Shown: positions 8,963-18,874 of the stretch, piece by piece
Layout: each line of letters opens with the position of its first letter
Numbering within the stretch: position 1 is the stretch's first letter
Source of the DNA: Xenorhabdus kozodoii
GTDB lineage: Bacteria > Pseudomonadota > Gammaproteobacteria > Enterobacterales > Enterobacteriaceae
Reading direction: 5' to 3'
Length of the DNA stretch: 64,000 nucleotides
NCBI RefSeq assembly: GCF_002632875.1
Contig: NZ_NJCX01000012.1
Location: 1-64,000, forward strand
Program-made: the position numbers and the translations under genes
Notes under the pieces: model-generated
What the model saw: only the letters and a program-made list of their open reading frames with translations
The model's database searches: none
What the model was told of the DNA's origin: nothing

Positions 8963-9673
8963 ATGGAATTTTCACCGCCCTTGAAACCCGCTACCCTAAT
9001 CCGCCGCTATAAACGCTTTCTTGCGGACATCCTCACACCAGAAGGAGAAACACTCACGATACACTGTGCCAATACGGGTGCCATGACAGGGTGTGCCACG
9101 CCAGGAGATACGGTGTGGTATTCCACATCCGACAATCTCAAACGCAAATACCCGAATAGCTGGGAATTAACCCAAACCCAAGCCGGGCACTGGATCTGTG
9201 TCAATACCCACAGAGCCAATGATTTGGTCTATCAAGCTATTGAAAAGAATGCTATTTCAGAATTATCTGGATATGAGCAAATTCATCGTGAAATTGGCTA
9301 TGGTCAAGAGAAGAGCCGTATCGATTTATTGTTACAATCAAAACAAAGCGTTGACTGCTATATTGAAGTCAAATCAGTCACATTATTACAGGAAAATTAT
9401 GGATATTTTCCTGATACTGTCACAATTCGAGGGCAAAAACATTTACGTGAGCTATCATTGATAGCACAACAAGGCCAGCGAGCTGTCTTGTTATTTGCTG
9501 TTTTACATTCTGGAGTCAGTCAGGTTGCGGCAGCAAAACATATTGACCATGATTATGCTGTTCTTTTGGAACAAGCATGCCAATCAGGGGTCGAAGTAAT
9601 TTGTTATAAGGCCAGCATGACAGAAAACGGGATGGTTATAAGTGACAAATTACCTTTTGTATCAATAGGATAA
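8963..9673 (+). CDS. sfsA: DNA/RNA nuclease SfsA (sugar fermentation stimulation protein)
   Basis: The 236-residue protein matches SfsA across its length, including RYKRFLADI near the N-terminus, [15 protein letters not shown] and [10 protein letters not shown]. The last contains the E-x-K pair of a PD-(D/E)XK-type nuclease core. E. coli SfsA affects maltose metabolism and binds DNA; structure-based work assigns it a nuclease fold. A good ribosome binding site (GAAGGAACG) precedes the ATG. It is divergent from hrpB with a 91-base gap that must hold both promoters, and is followed by dksA. Confidence 0.93.
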   Translation: MEFSPPLKPATLIRRYKRFLADILTPEGETLTIHCANTGAMTGCATPGDTVWYSTSDNLKRKYPNSWELTQTQAGHWICVNTHRANDLVYQAIEKNAISELSGYEQIHREIGYGQEKSRIDLLLQSKQSVDCYIEVKSVTLLQENYGYFPDTVTIRGQKHLRELSLIAQQGQRAVLLFAVLHSGVSQVAAAKHIDHDYAVLLEQACQSGVEVICYKASMTENGMVISDKLPFVSIG

Positions 9674-9810
9674 TTTGTAAACAGATCATGCTAATAGGGG
9701 TGGTTTTGCAACATATTTAGGCAATAAACATGTCAGCCTTCACACCATTGCAAAACTAATGGCAGGAACAATTGCCAACCTCGCAGTCATCTGCTATTTA
9801 TAGCGGCCTA

Positions 9811-9837
9811 TTTTTTTCCCCCTATTGTTGGGGGCCG
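9811..9837 (+). promoter_or_regulatory. GC-rich hairpin upstream of dksA
   Basis: Five Cs and five Gs (9818-9822 and 9830-9834) surround a short loop just after a run of seven Ts, 34 bases before the dksA start. It could be a 5' UTR structure for dksA or a processed end of sfsA mRNA. The sequence alone does not decide. Confidence 0.3.
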
Positions 9838-9867
9838 TTTGATAGTGCGTGTGTAAGGAGAAGCATT

Positions 9868-10323
9868 ATGCAAGAAGGGCAAAAACGTAAAACCTCGTCC
9901 TTAAGCATTCTCGCCATCGCTGGGGTAGAACCTTACCAGGAAAAGCCAGGCGAAGAATACATGAACGATGCCCAGTTAAAGCATTTCAAGCTGATTCTGG
10001 AAGCATGGCGCAATCAACTCAGGGATGAAGTAGACCGTACTGTATCTCATATGCAAGATGAGGCAGCAAACTTCCCTGATCCAGTTGACCGTGCGGCGCA
10101 AGAAGAAGAGTTCAGTCTTGAATTACGTAATCGTGATCGTGAGCGTAAGTTGATCAAAAAGATCGAAAAAACGCTGAAAAAAGTCGAAGAAGAGGATTTT
10201 GGCTTTTGTGAAGCCTGCGGAGTGGAAATCGGTATCCGCCGTTTAGAAGCTCGTCCGACTGCCGACTTATGTATCGATTGCAAGACATTGGCCGAAATTC
10301 GTGAAAAACAGATGGCTGGCTAA
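9868..10323 (+). CDS. dksA: RNA polymerase-binding transcription factor DksA
   Basis: This 151-residue protein has the same length as E. coli DksA and is nearly identical to it. DksA enters the RNA polymerase secondary channel and, with ppGpp, drives the stringent response. Visible are the coiled-coil tip acidic pair in FPDPVD (D71, D74) and the four-Cys zinc finger (CEACG...CIDC; C114, C117, C135, C138). An upstream in-frame ATG at 9772 would add 32 unrelated residues. The ATG at 9868 has a ribosome site (AAGGAGAA) and matches the family start MQEGQ. It is followed by gluQ, the conserved partner. Confidence 0.98.
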   Translation: MQEGQKRKTSSLSILAIAGVEPYQEKPGEEYMNDAQLKHFKLILEAWRNQLRDEVDRTVSHMQDEAANFPDPVDRAAQEEEFSLELRNRDRERKLIKKIEKTLKKVEEEDFGFCEACGVEIGIRRLEARPTADLCIDCKTLAEIREKQMAG

Positions 10324-10337
10324 CCAATAGGGTTAAG

Positions 10338-10359
10338 TACGGCGCTAGATAGCGCCGTA
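10338..10359. terminator. Hairpin between dksA and gluQ
   Basis: A perfect 10-bp inverted repeat (TACGGCGCTA, 2-base spacer, TAGCGCCGTA) begins 15 bases after the dksA stop. There is no T-run, so it may attenuate rather than end transcription into gluQ. Confidence 0.45.
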
Positions 10360-10380
10360 TGACCCTATATTGAACCTGTT

Positions 10381-11277
10381 ATGACTCAATCTGAACCTTC
10401 CCCATTATATATCGGGCGCTTTGCCCCATCCCCTTCTGGCGATCTCCATTTTGGTTCCCTGGTGACTGCATTAGGCAGCTATCTACAAGCCCGTGCCTGT
10501 CGGGGAAAATGGCTGATGCGTATTGATGACATTGATCCTCCACGGGAAATTCCCGGCGCAGCCGATAGCATATTGAAAACCCTTGAGCATTACCGGCTTT
10601 ACTGGGATGGCAACGTGCTCTATCAATCCCAACGTCATGATGCTTACCGTGCCATCCTCGATCAATTAAAACAGCAAGGAGATAGCTATTACTGCGCCTG
10701 TACTCGCCAACGCATCCAACAATTGGGGGGAGTTTATAATGGGCATTGCCGCCATTTACACCGGCCAGAGCACAACACGGCAATTCGTCTAAAACAGCAC
10801 CATCCGGTTTATGGTTTTGACGATAAGTTACAAGGCCCTATCACAGTGTCTACTGAAATGGCCGAAGAAGATTTCATTATTTATCGCAAAGATGGTTTAT
10901 TTGCCTATAATCTTGTCGTTGTTATTGATGATAACTATCAAGGCATCACTGAAATTGTCAGAGGCGCTGATTTAATGGAACCCACGGTTCGCCAGCTATC
11001 TTTGTATCAGCGCCTGAATTTTGCAACGCCGGATTATGTACATTTACCTCTCGTACTCAATAAAGAGGGAAATAAACTTTCTAAGCAAAATCATGCCTTG
11101 CCGATCCCATTGGGCGATCCAAGGCCATTGCTTATTGATGCGTTATCATTTTTAAATCAACCGACTATTGCAGGCTGGCAGGATCTCACAACAGAGCAAT
11201 TGCTACAGCAAGCTATCGTCGGTTGGAATATAAACGCAGTTCCGCCAAAAAACATAGCGATAGACTTAGTTAAATAA
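10381..11277 (+). CDS. gluQ: Glutamyl-Q tRNA(Asp) synthetase
   Basis: This 298-residue paralogue of the GluRS catalytic domain attaches glutamate to queuosine at position 34 of tRNA(Asp). Visible are [15 protein letters not shown] (HIGH-type motif, about 13-27), the zinc ligands C105, C107, Y119 and C123 (CACTRQ...VYNGHC), and KLSKQNHA (KMSKS-type). There is no anticodon-binding domain, as expected for GluQ. It lies 57 bases downstream of dksA, the same pairing as in E. coli. The last ~15 residues are less conserved. Confidence 0.95.
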   Translation: MTQSEPSPLYIGRFAPSPSGDLHFGSLVTALGSYLQARACRGKWLMRIDDIDPPREIPGAADSILKTLEHYRLYWDGNVLYQSQRHDAYRAILDQLKQQGDSYYCACTRQRIQQLGGVYNGHCRHLHRPEHNTAIRLKQHHPVYGFDDKLQGPITVSTEMAEEDFIIYRKDGLFAYNLVVVIDDNYQGITEIVRGADLMEPTVRQLSLYQRLNFATPDYVHLPLVLNKEGNKLSKQNHALPIPLGDPRPLLIDALSFLNQPTIAGWQDLTTEQLLQQAIVGWNINAVPPKNIAIDLVK

Positions 11278-11369
11278 AGTCTTTCTATTGGTACTGTAAG
11301 CATTCTCAAAAAATGTCCAGTAAGTTATGATTGGCGGCTGTTTTTTGTTTTAATTGATCAGTCACTACC

Positions 11370-11382
11370 GAGGTGTACCATT
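11370..11382 (+). promoter_or_regulatory. Ribosome binding site and ATT start of pcnB
   Basis: GAGGTG (11370-11375) stands a few bases ahead of ATT at 11380-11382. Translation from ATT gives [11 protein letters not shown], aligning with the E. coli PcnB N-terminus MFTRVANFCRK. No ATG or GTG in frame lies near. E. coli pcnB is known to start at AUU, so the rare start appears conserved. Confidence 0.8.
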
Positions 11383-12927
11383 TTTAACCGAGTAGCAACT
11401 TTCTGCCGTAATTTGCTCATCCGCGATCACAGTGCAAAGCGCAATATACAGGCAGTCAGTGAAAGGCCAGTCACCGTCTCTGACCATTCTGCTCAAACAG
11501 AGAGCAGTCCTCTGCGTAAACGTCGCAAAAGGAATCATTCATCTTCATCACATGCCGAAAACGACAAAATGAAGAAAAAATCCGCCAAGGCAACGCCTTC
11601 GGACTCCCCGATCACGGTGATCCCACGAGAGCAGCACCCAATTTCACGCAAGGACATCAGCGATAATGCCCTAAAGGTTTTGTATCGCCTGAATAAATCA
11701 GGCTTTGAAGCCTATTTGGTGGGTGGCGGAGTTCGTGATTTACTGCTGCACAAAAAACCCAAAGATTTTGATATAGCAACCAATGCTACTCCCGAACAAG
11801 TTCGCCAACTGTTCCGCAATTGTCGTCTTGTCGGGCGCCGCTTTCGCCTTGCCCATATCATGTTTGGCCCTGATGTCATTGAAGTCGCCACTTTCCGTGG
11901 GTCACATGAGCAAATTGAAAGCAGTGACCGCAACCAGTCACACAAAGCCCAAAGCGGCATGTTATTGCGTGATAATATTTTTGGTTCAGTGGAAGAAGAC
12001 GCTGTTCGGCGCGATTTTACGATCAATAGCCTCTATTACGGTATCGAAGATTTCGCCCTGCGGGATTACGTTGGCGGTATGGCCGATTTGGACGCGGGTA
12101 TCATTCGCCTGATTGGCGATCCAGAAACCCGCTATCGGGAAGATCCTGTGCGTATGCTGCGGGCTGTCCGTTTTGCCAGCAAACTGGATATGACCATCGA
12201 TCCCATTACTGCTGAGCCGATTCCACGCCTTGCATTCCTGTTGAAAGATATTCCGGCTGCACGTCTGTTTGAAGAATCCCTGAAACTGTTACAGTCAGGA
12301 CAGGGTTACAAGACCTATAAACTGCTGCGCGAATATCATCTGTTCCAGCCATTGTTCCCGCTTATTCACCGTGGTCTCACCCAAGGTGGTCATTCACCCA
12401 TGGAAAAGCTGCTGGTACAAGTGCTGAAAAATACCGATCTTCGCTTGCAAAAAGATATGCGAGTCAATCCCGCTTTCTTATTTGCAGCCATGCTATGGTA
12501 TCCATTGATTGAACACGCGGAAAAACTGACACAAGAAGGCGGCTTACAGTATTACGACGCCTTTGCGTTAGCCATGAATGATATTCTTGATGAACAGTGC
12601 CGCTCCATTGCGATCCCGAAACGCCATACCACAACTATGCGTGATATCTGGTTACTCCAGCTTCGCTTGCCGCGTCGTCAGGGAAAACGGGCAAATAAAT
12701 TGATGGAGCATCCGAAGTTCCGGGCAGCGTATGATTTATTGGAATTGCGCGCCAGCATTGAGCCACGCCATGAGCTGAAAGAACTGGTGCAGTGGTGGGG
12801 TGGATTCCAACAGTCAACCCCCTCACAACAGCGCGAAATGATATCAGAACTGGGCAATGAACCCCTGCGCCGCAGAACACGCCCTCGCCGTAGTGGGCAT
12901 TTTCGTCAGAACAGGAACAATGGCTAA
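11380..12927 (+). CDS. pcnB: Poly(A) polymerase I, AUU-initiated
   Basis: The protein is 515 residues from the ATT start. It adds poly(A) tails to RNA 3' ends, promoting decay, and controls ColE1-type plasmid copy number. The nucleotidyltransferase core shows GGGVRDLLL and the metal-binding pair in KDFDIAT (D129, D131), then [17 protein letters not shown] and [14 protein letters not shown]. The C-terminus is Arg-rich ([13 protein letters not shown]). Compared with E. coli it has an extra ~40-residue Ser/Lys-rich stretch between the N-terminus and [14 protein letters not shown] start at TTG 11413 would drop the conserved first eleven residues. folK follows with an overlap of a few bases or none, depending on its start. 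Confidence 0.93.
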   Translation: MFNRVATFCRNLLIRDHSAKRNIQAVSERPVTVSDHSAQTESSPLRKRRKRNHSSSSHAENDKMKKKSAKATPSDSPITVIPREQHPISRKDISDNALKVLYRLNKSGFEAYLVGGGVRDLLLHKKPKDFDIATNATPEQVRQLFRNCRLVGRRFRLAHIMFGPDVIEVATFRGSHEQIESSDRNQSHKAQSGMLLRDNIFGSVEEDAVRRDFTINSLYYGIEDFALRDYVGGMADLDAGIIRLIGDPETRYREDPVRMLRAVRFASKLDMTIDPITAEPIPRLAFLLKDIPAARLFEESLKLLQSGQGYKTYKLLREYHLFQPLFPLIHRGLTQGGHSPMEKLLVQVLKNTDLRLQKDMRVNPAFLFAAMLWYPLIEHAEKLTQEGGLQYYDAFALAMNDILDEQCRSIAIPKRHTTTMRDIWLLQLRLPRRQGKRANKLMEHPKFRAAYDLLELRASIEPRHELKELVQWWGGFQQSTPSQQREMISELGNEPLRRRTRPRRSGHFRQNRNNG

Positions 12928-13411
12928 TATGACTAAAGTCTATATCGCTATTGGCAGTAATCTGGCTGATCCTTTGCAGCAAGTCAATGACGCACTTGCT
13001 GCCTTGAAAAAGATCCCTGATACCACTTTTGTTACTCAGTCATCTTTTTACCGAACCAAGCCAATGGGTCCACAAGATCAACCCGATTACCTCAACCTTG
13101 CCGTCATACTGGAAACCCAATTATCCGCAGAAACCTTGCTTGATCACACCCAAGCGATTGAACGGGAGCAAGGACGTGTACGCAAGGATGAACGCTGGGG
13201 ACCCAGAACGCTCGATTTGGATATCATGCTGTTTGGCAATCACATCATCAGCACTGAACGCTTGACAGTTCCCCACTATGGATTAAAACAGCGTGAATTC
13301 ATGCTTTATCCACTTGCAGAAATTGCACCAGACCTTGTGTTTCCTGATGGAGAAACCCTGGCAGAGCAAGTAAAAAAAGTTCCAGAAAATGGCCTGACGC
13401 TTTGGTTATAG
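12920..13411 (+). CDS. folK: 2-amino-4-hydroxy-6-hydroxymethyldihydropteridine pyrophosphokinase
   Basis: This HPPK transfers pyrophosphate from ATP to 6-hydroxymethyl-7,8-dihydropterin in folate synthesis. It has [25 protein letters not shown] and [12 protein letters not shown] (the Asp pair binds magnesium), and its length (~160) is normal. Two starts are possible. ATG 12920 overlaps pcnB by 8 bases and is close to AGGA. ATG 12929 gives [11 protein letters not shown], which aligns best with E. coli MTVAYIAIGSN, but is farther from AGGA. Either way it is coupled to pcnB. It lies upstream of panB, but a ~270-base gap with a palindromic repeat separates them. Confidence 0.93.
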   Translation: MANMTKVYIAIGSNLADPLQQVNDALAALKKIPDTTFVTQSSFYRTKPMGPQDQPDYLNLAVILETQLSAETLLDHTQAIEREQGRVRKDERWGPRTLDLDIMLFGNHIISTERLTVPHYGLKQREFMLYPLAEIAPDLVFPDGETLAEQVKKVPENGLTLWL

Positions 13412-13561
13412 TTTGTAGTACAGAGGGTTGTAGCGCAAATGGTTGTAGCATAATGAGTTTTAGCGGGGATGGTTATAACGCTTTATACAACTATGGGCTA
13501 TTTCTGGATAATGAGAGCCTATCCCATTGGTCTTTTTGAGATCACCCAATGGGGCAGGATC

Positions 13562-13664
13562 TATACCCATCACCTTTCAAGATGCGTTTTATACCTTCCC
13601 GCGGCGCGGGAGGTATAAACATTCACATAGGTTTGCAAGCGGCAACTTGAAAAACAGAGGGTAT
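13562..13664. repeat. Dispersed palindromic repeat element, copy 1 (inverted orientation)
   Basis: A ~103-bp element lies between folK and panB. Its ends are TATACCC... and ...GGGTAT. Inside are CTTTCAAGATGCG and GCAACTTGAAA arms and a GC-rich central hairpin (about 13590-13618, CCCGCGGCGCGGG). It has the same layout as the copies at 21223, 21325 and 25258 but reads in the opposite direction. No coding potential is visible. It resembles the non-autonomous palindromic repeats (REP/ERIC/MITE class) found in Enterobacterales. Confidence 0.8.
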
Positions 13665-13683
13665 CACTATTCAGGAGAATGTA

Positions 13684-14475
13684 ATGAAACCAATAACCCT
13701 GGCTGATCTGAGTCAGTTAAAAAAAACAAAGCGCAAATTTGCCACCATCACCGCTTACGATGCCAGTTTCGCCAGTCTCTTCGCCGAACAAGGCATTAAT
13801 ATCATGCTTATTGGCGATTCCCTCGGCATGACGATACAAGGATTCGACTCTACCTTACCTGTCACGACTGAAGATATTGCTTACCACACCCGAAGTGTTC
13901 GCACGGGCGCGCCCCATGCTTTTCTTATCGCCGATATGCCTTTTATGAGCTACGCCACCCCCGAACAAAGTTTTGGCCATGCGGCGGCATTACTGCGTTC
14001 TGGTGCCAATATGGTCAAAATTGAAGGTGGAGACTGGTTATGTGACACCGTCAAGATGCTGACCGAACGTGCCGTCCCCGTTTGCGGTCATTTAGGTCTG
14101 ACACCCCAATTTGTCAATGTCCTTGGCGGCTACAAAGTTCAGGGGCGTGATGATTCCTCAGCCCAGAAGTTATTTAACGATGCCGTAGCCCTGGAAAAAG
14201 CAGGAATGCAACTACTGGTGTTAGAATGTGTTCCCGTTGCACTGGCGCAGCGTATCACCGAAGCGTTGGAAATTCCGGTTATTGGCATTGGGGCAGGCAA
14301 TATGACTGATGGTCAAATTCTGGTTATGCATGATGCCTTGGGTATCACCGCAAAACCGCCTAAATTTGCCAAAGACTTCCTCAAAGAAACTGGCAATATA
14401 AGGGACGCCGTTCGCCTATACATTGAACAAGTAGAAAGCGGTGCCTATCCCGATCAAGCACATTCATTTAACTGA
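13684..14475 (+). CDS. panB: 3-methyl-2-oxobutanoate hydroxymethyltransferase
   Basis: This 263-residue protein makes ketopantoate from alpha-ketoisovalerate and methylene-THF, the first committed step of pantothenate synthesis. It has [12 protein letters not shown], the metal-binding LIGDSLGM motif, [17 protein letters not shown] and [13 protein letters not shown]. It has the family's usual length (E. coli 264). The ribosome site CAGGAG lies at the right distance. panC follows after 39 bases in the same direction. Confidence 0.97.
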   Translation: MKPITLADLSQLKKTKRKFATITAYDASFASLFAEQGINIMLIGDSLGMTIQGFDSTLPVTTEDIAYHTRSVRTGAPHAFLIADMPFMSYATPEQSFGHAAALLRSGANMVKIEGGDWLCDTVKMLTERAVPVCGHLGLTPQFVNVLGGYKVQGRDDSSAQKLFNDAVALEKAGMQLLVLECVPVALAQRITEALEIPVIGIGAGNMTDGQILVMHDALGITAKPPKFAKDFLKETGNIRDAVRLYIEQVESGAYPDQAHSFN

Positions 14476-14514
14476 ATATTCCCAGCATGACGGCTAATTA
14501 AAGGAGTTACAGCA

Positions 14515-15372
14515 ATGCTGATTATAGAAACGATCCCCATCTTACGCCGGGAAATCCGTCGCTGGCGCCAAGCGGGTAAGCGTATTGCCTTCGTTCCCAC
14601 AATGGGAAATCTGCATGATGGTCATATGACATTGGTTGATACCGCTAAAGCGCAGGCCGATGTTGTTATCGCCAGTATTTTCGTCAACCCAATGCAATTT
14701 GACCGAGAAGACGATCTGGTCAATTATCCACGAACTTTGCAGGAAGATTGCGAAAAACTGAGCCGTCGCAATGTCGAGCTGGTATTCGCTCCCAGCGTCA
14801 ACGACATGTACCCGCATGGCTTAAACGGCGACCAAACGTTTATCGAAGTCCCCGAACTCTCTTATATCCTCGAAGGAGCCAGCCGACCGGGACATTTCCG
14901 TGGCGTCACCACTGTGGTCAGTAAATTGTTTAACCTAATCCAGCCCGATCTGGTCTATTTCGGCGAAAAAGATTTTCAGCAATTACAGATTATTCGCAAA
15001 ATGATTGCTGATATGGCTTACGATATGACATTGGTTTCCGTGCCGATCGTCCGTGATAAAAACGGATTGGCGCTAAGCTCACGTAATAACCTTCTGTCCG
15101 CTGAAGAGAAAAAGATTGCGCCTTTGCTCAACAAAACAATGCAATATATAGCAGAAAGGCTACAAAATGGCGAACGGGATACTGAACAGCTTATTGAACT
15201 GGCATCTGCGCATTTACGTGAAGCGGGCTTTATGCCGGATGAGCTATTTATCCGTGATGCGGAAAACCTGATGCCATTAACGGAACAAAGCAAGAAAGCC
15301 GTGATCCTGATGGCTGCATGGCTGGGACAAACACGACTGATTGATAATCAGCAGGTTAATTTAGCTGACTGA
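14515..15372 (+). CDS. panC: Pantothenate synthetase
   Basis: This 285-residue protein joins pantoate and beta-alanine using ATP. It has the nucleotidyl-transfer HIGH-type motif in [59 protein letters not shown] and [14 protein letters not shown] (KMSKS-type). It forms an operon with panB. In E. coli panD (aspartate decarboxylase, beta-alanine supply) belongs to this cluster; here panC is followed by a hairpin and the convergent yadH, so panD must lie elsewhere or be replaced. Confidence 0.97.
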   Translation: MLIIETIPILRREIRRWRQAGKRIAFVPTMGNLHDGHMTLVDTAKAQADVVIASIFVNPMQFDREDDLVNYPRTLQEDCEKLSRRNVELVFAPSVNDMYPHGLNGDQTFIEVPELSYILEGASRPGHFRGVTTVVSKLFNLIQPDLVYFGEKDFQQLQIIRKMIADMAYDMTLVSVPIVRDKNGLALSSRNNLLSAEEKKIAPLLNKTMQYIAERLQNGERDTEQLIELASAHLREAGFMPDELFIRDAENLMPLTEQSKKAVILMAAWLGQTRLIDNQQVNLAD

Positions 15373-15405
15373 TCACGCCAATAATGAGATATCGTGATAA
15401 ACGCG

Positions 15406-15430
15406 ACTCCGCCGTCATCAACGGCGGAGT
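15406..15430. terminator. Terminator hairpin between panC and yadH
   Basis: A perfect 10-bp GC-rich stem (ACTCCGCCGT, 5-base loop, ACGGCGGAGT) sits 34 bases after panC and 16 bases from the end of convergent yadH. It could serve both directions; only weak T-runs follow. Confidence 0.75.
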
Positions 15431-15445
15431 ATTGAATTTTCGCTA

Positions 15446-16216
15446 TTAGGTTCTTAACCCTCGACCTGTCTCAATGAGATACCAAGCCAATACATAAAAC
15501 CCAACAATAAAAATGCCCAACATCCCCAATGTCATCACCAGAGAAACATCCATAATACCGAGAAAGCCATAACGGAATCCACTGACCATATAGACGATTG
15601 GGTTTAGCTTTGACACTAGCTGCCAAAAAGTCGGCAACAGGGTCAGGGAGTAGAATACCCCCCCTAAATAGGTCAATGGCGTCAAAACAAATGTGGGAAT
15701 AATACTAATATCATCAAACGTTTTCGCAAAAATGGCATTCAATAATCCTGCCAACGAAAATAGGATCGAGGTTGCCAGCAAAGTGATCACTATCATTCCC
15801 CATGAGTGTATCTGTAACGGTACGAACAACAGGGAAACCAATGTCACCAAAATACCAACGCATATCCCACGAGCGACCCCGCCGCCCACAAATCCCGCAA
15901 TGATGACATGGGTTGGAACCGGAGCAACCAACACTTCTTCAATGCTGCGCTGGAACTTGGCGCCAAAGAATGATGACGCAACGTTGGCGTAAGAGTTGGT
16001 GATCACTGACATCATTATCAGCCCAGGCACAATAAACTGCATATAACCAAATCCCCCCATTTCGCCAATGCGGGAACCCACCAGATTGCCGAAGATAACG
16101 AAATAAAGGGACATCGTGATCACAGGTGGCAGTAATGTTTGCACCCAAATACGCGCAAAACGAGTGATCTCTTTAGTCCATAGGGTTTTCAGAGCCACCC
16201 AGTATAATTGGCACAT
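15446..16216 (-). CDS. yadH: ABC-2 type transporter permease YadH
   Basis: This 256-residue membrane protein of the ABC-2 permease family has about six hydrophobic helices, for example around 28-48, 110-130, 143-163, 172-192 and 228-247. It shows the ABC-2 signature region near FVLTPLTYLGGVFYSL. Its partner ATPase yadG abuts it: the yadH ATG and the yadG stop share a base at 16216, so the two are translationally coupled. The exported substrate is unknown in E. coli and cannot be read here. Confidence 0.93.
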   Translation of the reverse strand: MCQLYWVALKTLWTKEITRFARIWVQTLLPPVITMSLYFVIFGNLVGSRIGEMGGFGYMQFIVPGLIMMSVITNSYANVASSFFGAKFQRSIEEVLVAPVPTHVIIAGFVGGGVARGICVGILVTLVSLLFVPLQIHSWGMIVITLLATSILFSLAGLLNAIFAKTFDDISIIPTFVLTPLTYLGGVFYSLTLLPTFWQLVSKLNPIVYMVSGFRYGFLGIMDVSLVMTLGMLGIFIVGFYVLAWYLIETGRGLRT

Positions 16217-17139
16217 TACCTATCCCCTTGATTATGATTAGTCAATCCGACAAACAGTTCTTCCAGACGATTCGCTTTGTTACGCATACTGCTGATTTGT
16301 ATGCCCTGTGTACTTAGCTGGGAGAAAACATCATTCAACCCCTGCCCACGCTTTACATCCACTTCCAGCGTTACTGCATCAATCAGACGGTAGTCGTAAC
16401 CTTCAACAACCGGTATTGCCCCTTTCGGTGCTAAATCAAACAAGAATGTTTCACGCTCAAGTTGGCTAAGCAGGTTTTTCATGCTCGTGTTTTCCACCAG
16501 CTCGCCATGCTGGATGATGCCGATGTTACGGCACAACATTTCAGCTTCTTCAAGATAGTGAGTCGTCAGGATGATCGTGGTGCCTTGCGCATTCAGTTCT
16601 CGCAAAAATTCCCACATCGATCGGCGCAGTTCGATATCCACCCCTGCGGTGGGTTCATCAAGGATTAACAACTTTGGCTGGTGCATTAAGGCGCGGGCTA
16701 TCATTAAGCGCCGTTTCATACCGCCGGACAAACGAATTGCCCGCTCGTCGCGCTTTTCCCATAGATCCAATTGCGTAAGATAGGTTTTAGCCCGCTCCTG
16801 TGCCACATTGCGCGGGACACCATAATATCCTGCCTGATTCAATACAATCTGAATCACTGTCTCGAATGGATTGAAGTTAAATTCTTGTGGAACCAGGCCA
16901 AGCTGTCGTTTGGCATTAACAAGATCCGTATCAATATCGTAGCCAAAGACCTTCACCTTACCGCCACTTTTATTAACCAAAGAGCTAATAATACCGATCG
17001 TCGTGGATTTCCCTGCGCCATTTGGCCCCAAAAGCGCATAAAAATCGCCTGCTCCTACATGCAAACTAATCCCCCGCAGCGCTTTCACTCCACTCTCATA
17101 GACTTTCGTGAGCTGCGTCAATTCCAATGCGTAAACCAT
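16216..17139 (-). CDS. yadG: ABC transporter ATP-binding protein YadG
   Basis: This 307-residue ATPase of the CcmA/drug-exporter type works with YadH. It has Walker A GPNGAGKST (about 39-47), the Q-loop in LVPQEFNF, signature LSGGMKRRL, Walker B LLILDEPTAGVD and the H-loop TTHYLEEAE. The C-terminal ~80 residues are the usual accessory part of this subfamily. It is divergent from can with a 184-base gap that must hold both promoters. Confidence 0.94.
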   Translation of the reverse strand: MVYALELTQLTKVYESGVKALRGISLHVGAGDFYALLGPNGAGKSTTIGIISSLVNKSGGKVKVFGYDIDTDLVNAKRQLGLVPQEFNFNPFETVIQIVLNQAGYYGVPRNVAQERAKTYLTQLDLWEKRDERAIRLSGGMKRRLMIARALMHQPKLLILDEPTAGVDIELRRSMWEFLRELNAQGTTIILTTHYLEEAEMLCRNIGIIQHGELVENTSMKNLLSQLERETFLFDLAPKGAIPVVEGYDYRLIDAVTLEVDVKRGQGLNDVFSQLSTQGIQISSMRNKANRLEELFVGLTNHNQGDR

Positions 17140-17323
17140 AAGTAAAAAATACCTTTATTATTTGCTCGTTATGACTGCTGCAAGATAGAAATTATGCCAT
17201 CATTTTTCCCCTATTTCTTAGCAATGACAGGGGACAAATAAAAAACATTCTTGAATTAAATATTAAATTTTCAATTAATGTTGTATATGATTCTATCTCA
17301 AAAATGTTACCAGGCTATTCGTT

Positions 17324-17977
17324 ATGATGAGAAAAATTGAAGAGCTGTTTGCCAGGAACAAGCAGTGGTCAGAATCCGTAAACGAAGAAAATCCGCTTTT
17401 TTTCAAGGAATTATCAAAAGCGCAAAAACCCCATTTCCTGTGGATAGGCTGCTCTGATAGCCGAGTACCTGCCGAAAAACTGATTGATGCTGCCCCAGGC
17501 GATCTTTTTGTTCATCGAAACGTCGCTAACCTTGTTATCCATACCGATTTAAACTGTTTATCTGTTGTACAATATGCAGTTGATGTCTTGCAGGTTGAAC
17601 ACATCATCATCTGTGGACATTACGGCTGTGGTGGTATTGAAGCGGCAGTGGATGGTACTGAATTGGGCTTAATCAACAACTGGCTGCTCCATATCCGTGA
17701 TTTGTGGTACAAACACAGTTCCATGCTGGGTGAGTTATCTCCTAACGATAGACTCAATCGCCTGTGTGAATTGAATGTGATTGAACAGGTCTACAACCTC
17801 GGCCACTCAACCATTATGCAATCTGCGTGGAAACGCGGGCAGAAAGTGATGATCCACGGTTGGGTGTATGGTTTAAAGGACGGTGAATTACATGATCTGG
17901 ATATTACAGCCGACAGCCGTGAAAAACTGGAACTCAATTACCGTCAAGCGATTTCCAAGCTATCCCAGACCAAATAA
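17324..17977 (+). CDS. can: Beta-class carbonic anhydrase
   Basis: This 217-residue zinc enzyme interconverts CO2 and bicarbonate, which is essential for growth in air. Zinc ligands and catalytic pair are visible as [12 protein letters not shown] (C43, D45, R47) and CGHYGCGG (H99, C102). VHRNVANLV and the HIRDLWYKH segment are typical of E. coli Can (YadF). ATG 17324 and ATG 17327 are both possible. The N-terminal ~20 residues are more diverged than the rest. Confidence 0.96.
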   Translation: MMRKIEELFARNKQWSESVNEENPLFFKELSKAQKPHFLWIGCSDSRVPAEKLIDAAPGDLFVHRNVANLVIHTDLNCLSVVQYAVDVLQVEHIIICGHYGCGGIEAAVDGTELGLINNWLLHIRDLWYKHSSMLGELSPNDRLNRLCELNVIEQVYNLGHSTIMQSAWKRGQKVMIHGWVYGLKDGELHDLDITADSREKLELNYRQAISKLSQTK

Positions 17978-17994
17978 TCGTTTTTGACTAACAA

Positions 17995-18025
17995 AACAAA
18001 TGGCAGCTTCTTGCTGCCATTTGTT
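17995..18025. terminator. Bidirectional hairpin between can and hpt
   Basis: A perfect 13-bp stem (AACAAATGGCAGC, 5-base loop, GCTGCCATTTGTT) lies 17 bases after can and 36 bases after the end of convergent hpt. It is a probable shared terminator. Confidence 0.75.
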
Positions 18026-18061
18026 CACGCAATAATTCATTATTTCTGCTTATCGCAAAGA

Positions 18062-18601
18062 TCACTCTTCCAGCAAGGTAACATGCCCGATATAAGGCAA
18101 ATGGCGATAATGCTGCGCATAATCAATACCATAACCGACGACAAATTTATCTTCAATGGAATAACCAATCCACTCAACGGGTACATCGACTTCGCGGCGA
18201 GAAGGTTTGTTCAATAAAGTACAAATCGCCAGTGAATTCGGTTCACGTAGCGCCAGAATTTCGCGGATTTTGTTCAGTGTATTGCCTGAGTCGATAATAT
18301 CTTCAACGATCAACACATCTTTTCCACGAATATCTTCATCCAAATCTTTGAGGATTTTCACATCGCGGGTAGAACTCATCTGATTGCCATAGCTGGATGC
18401 GGTCATAAAATCCACTTCATGGGGAACTTGAATTTCACGGCATAGATCGGCCATAAAGATAAACGATCCTCTCAACAAGCCAACCAAGACTAACTCACGA
18501 TCGCTATGACGATAGTGTTCTGTAATCTGTTGCCCCAGCTCAGCAATACGTTGCTTAACCTCCTGTTCGGAGATCATCACTTCTACAATATGTTTCTTCA
18601 T
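18062..18601 (-). CDS. hpt: Hypoxanthine phosphoribosyltransferase
   Basis: This 179-residue purine salvage enzyme makes IMP from hypoxanthine and PRPP. The PRPP-binding loop [14 protein letters not shown] lies at about 96-109, with [13 protein letters not shown] (about 41-53) and DFMTASSYG (about 64-72). The length matches E. coli Hpt (178). It is transcribed towards can and away from yacC, matching the conserved can-hpt neighbourhood. Confidence 0.96.
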   Translation of the reverse strand: MKKHIVEVMISEQEVKQRIAELGQQITEHYRHSDRELVLVGLLRGSFIFMADLCREIQVPHEVDFMTASSYGNQMSSTRDVKILKDLDEDIRGKDVLIVEDIIDSGNTLNKIREILALREPNSLAICTLLNKPSRREVDVPVEWIGYSIEDKFVVGYGIDYAQHYRHLPYIGHVTLLEE

Positions 18602-18874
18602 TAATATAACCAGTTGATTTTATTTTAAATAATCACAAATCAAACCCAAAGATGAATGCGACTATTTACATACACTCAATAGCATAAGCTCACCGAGCGC
18701 ATAAAATAACACTCTCTGCCATCAGAACAAACTTGTTCGTTACCATATAACCTCATTTTTTCATTGGCATAAAAAATGATCATTTCACCAAAATTAAGCA
18801 AATAAAGTTTGGCTAACAAAGATATTAATATGTTAATTTAAGTAAAATGTCAGAAAATCAGTATAATAGAAATT

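Noticed and set aside
13426-13500. Imperfect repeats of GGTTGTAGC after folK
   Set aside because: Too short and irregular to call a repeat array; probably chance in a low-complexity gap.
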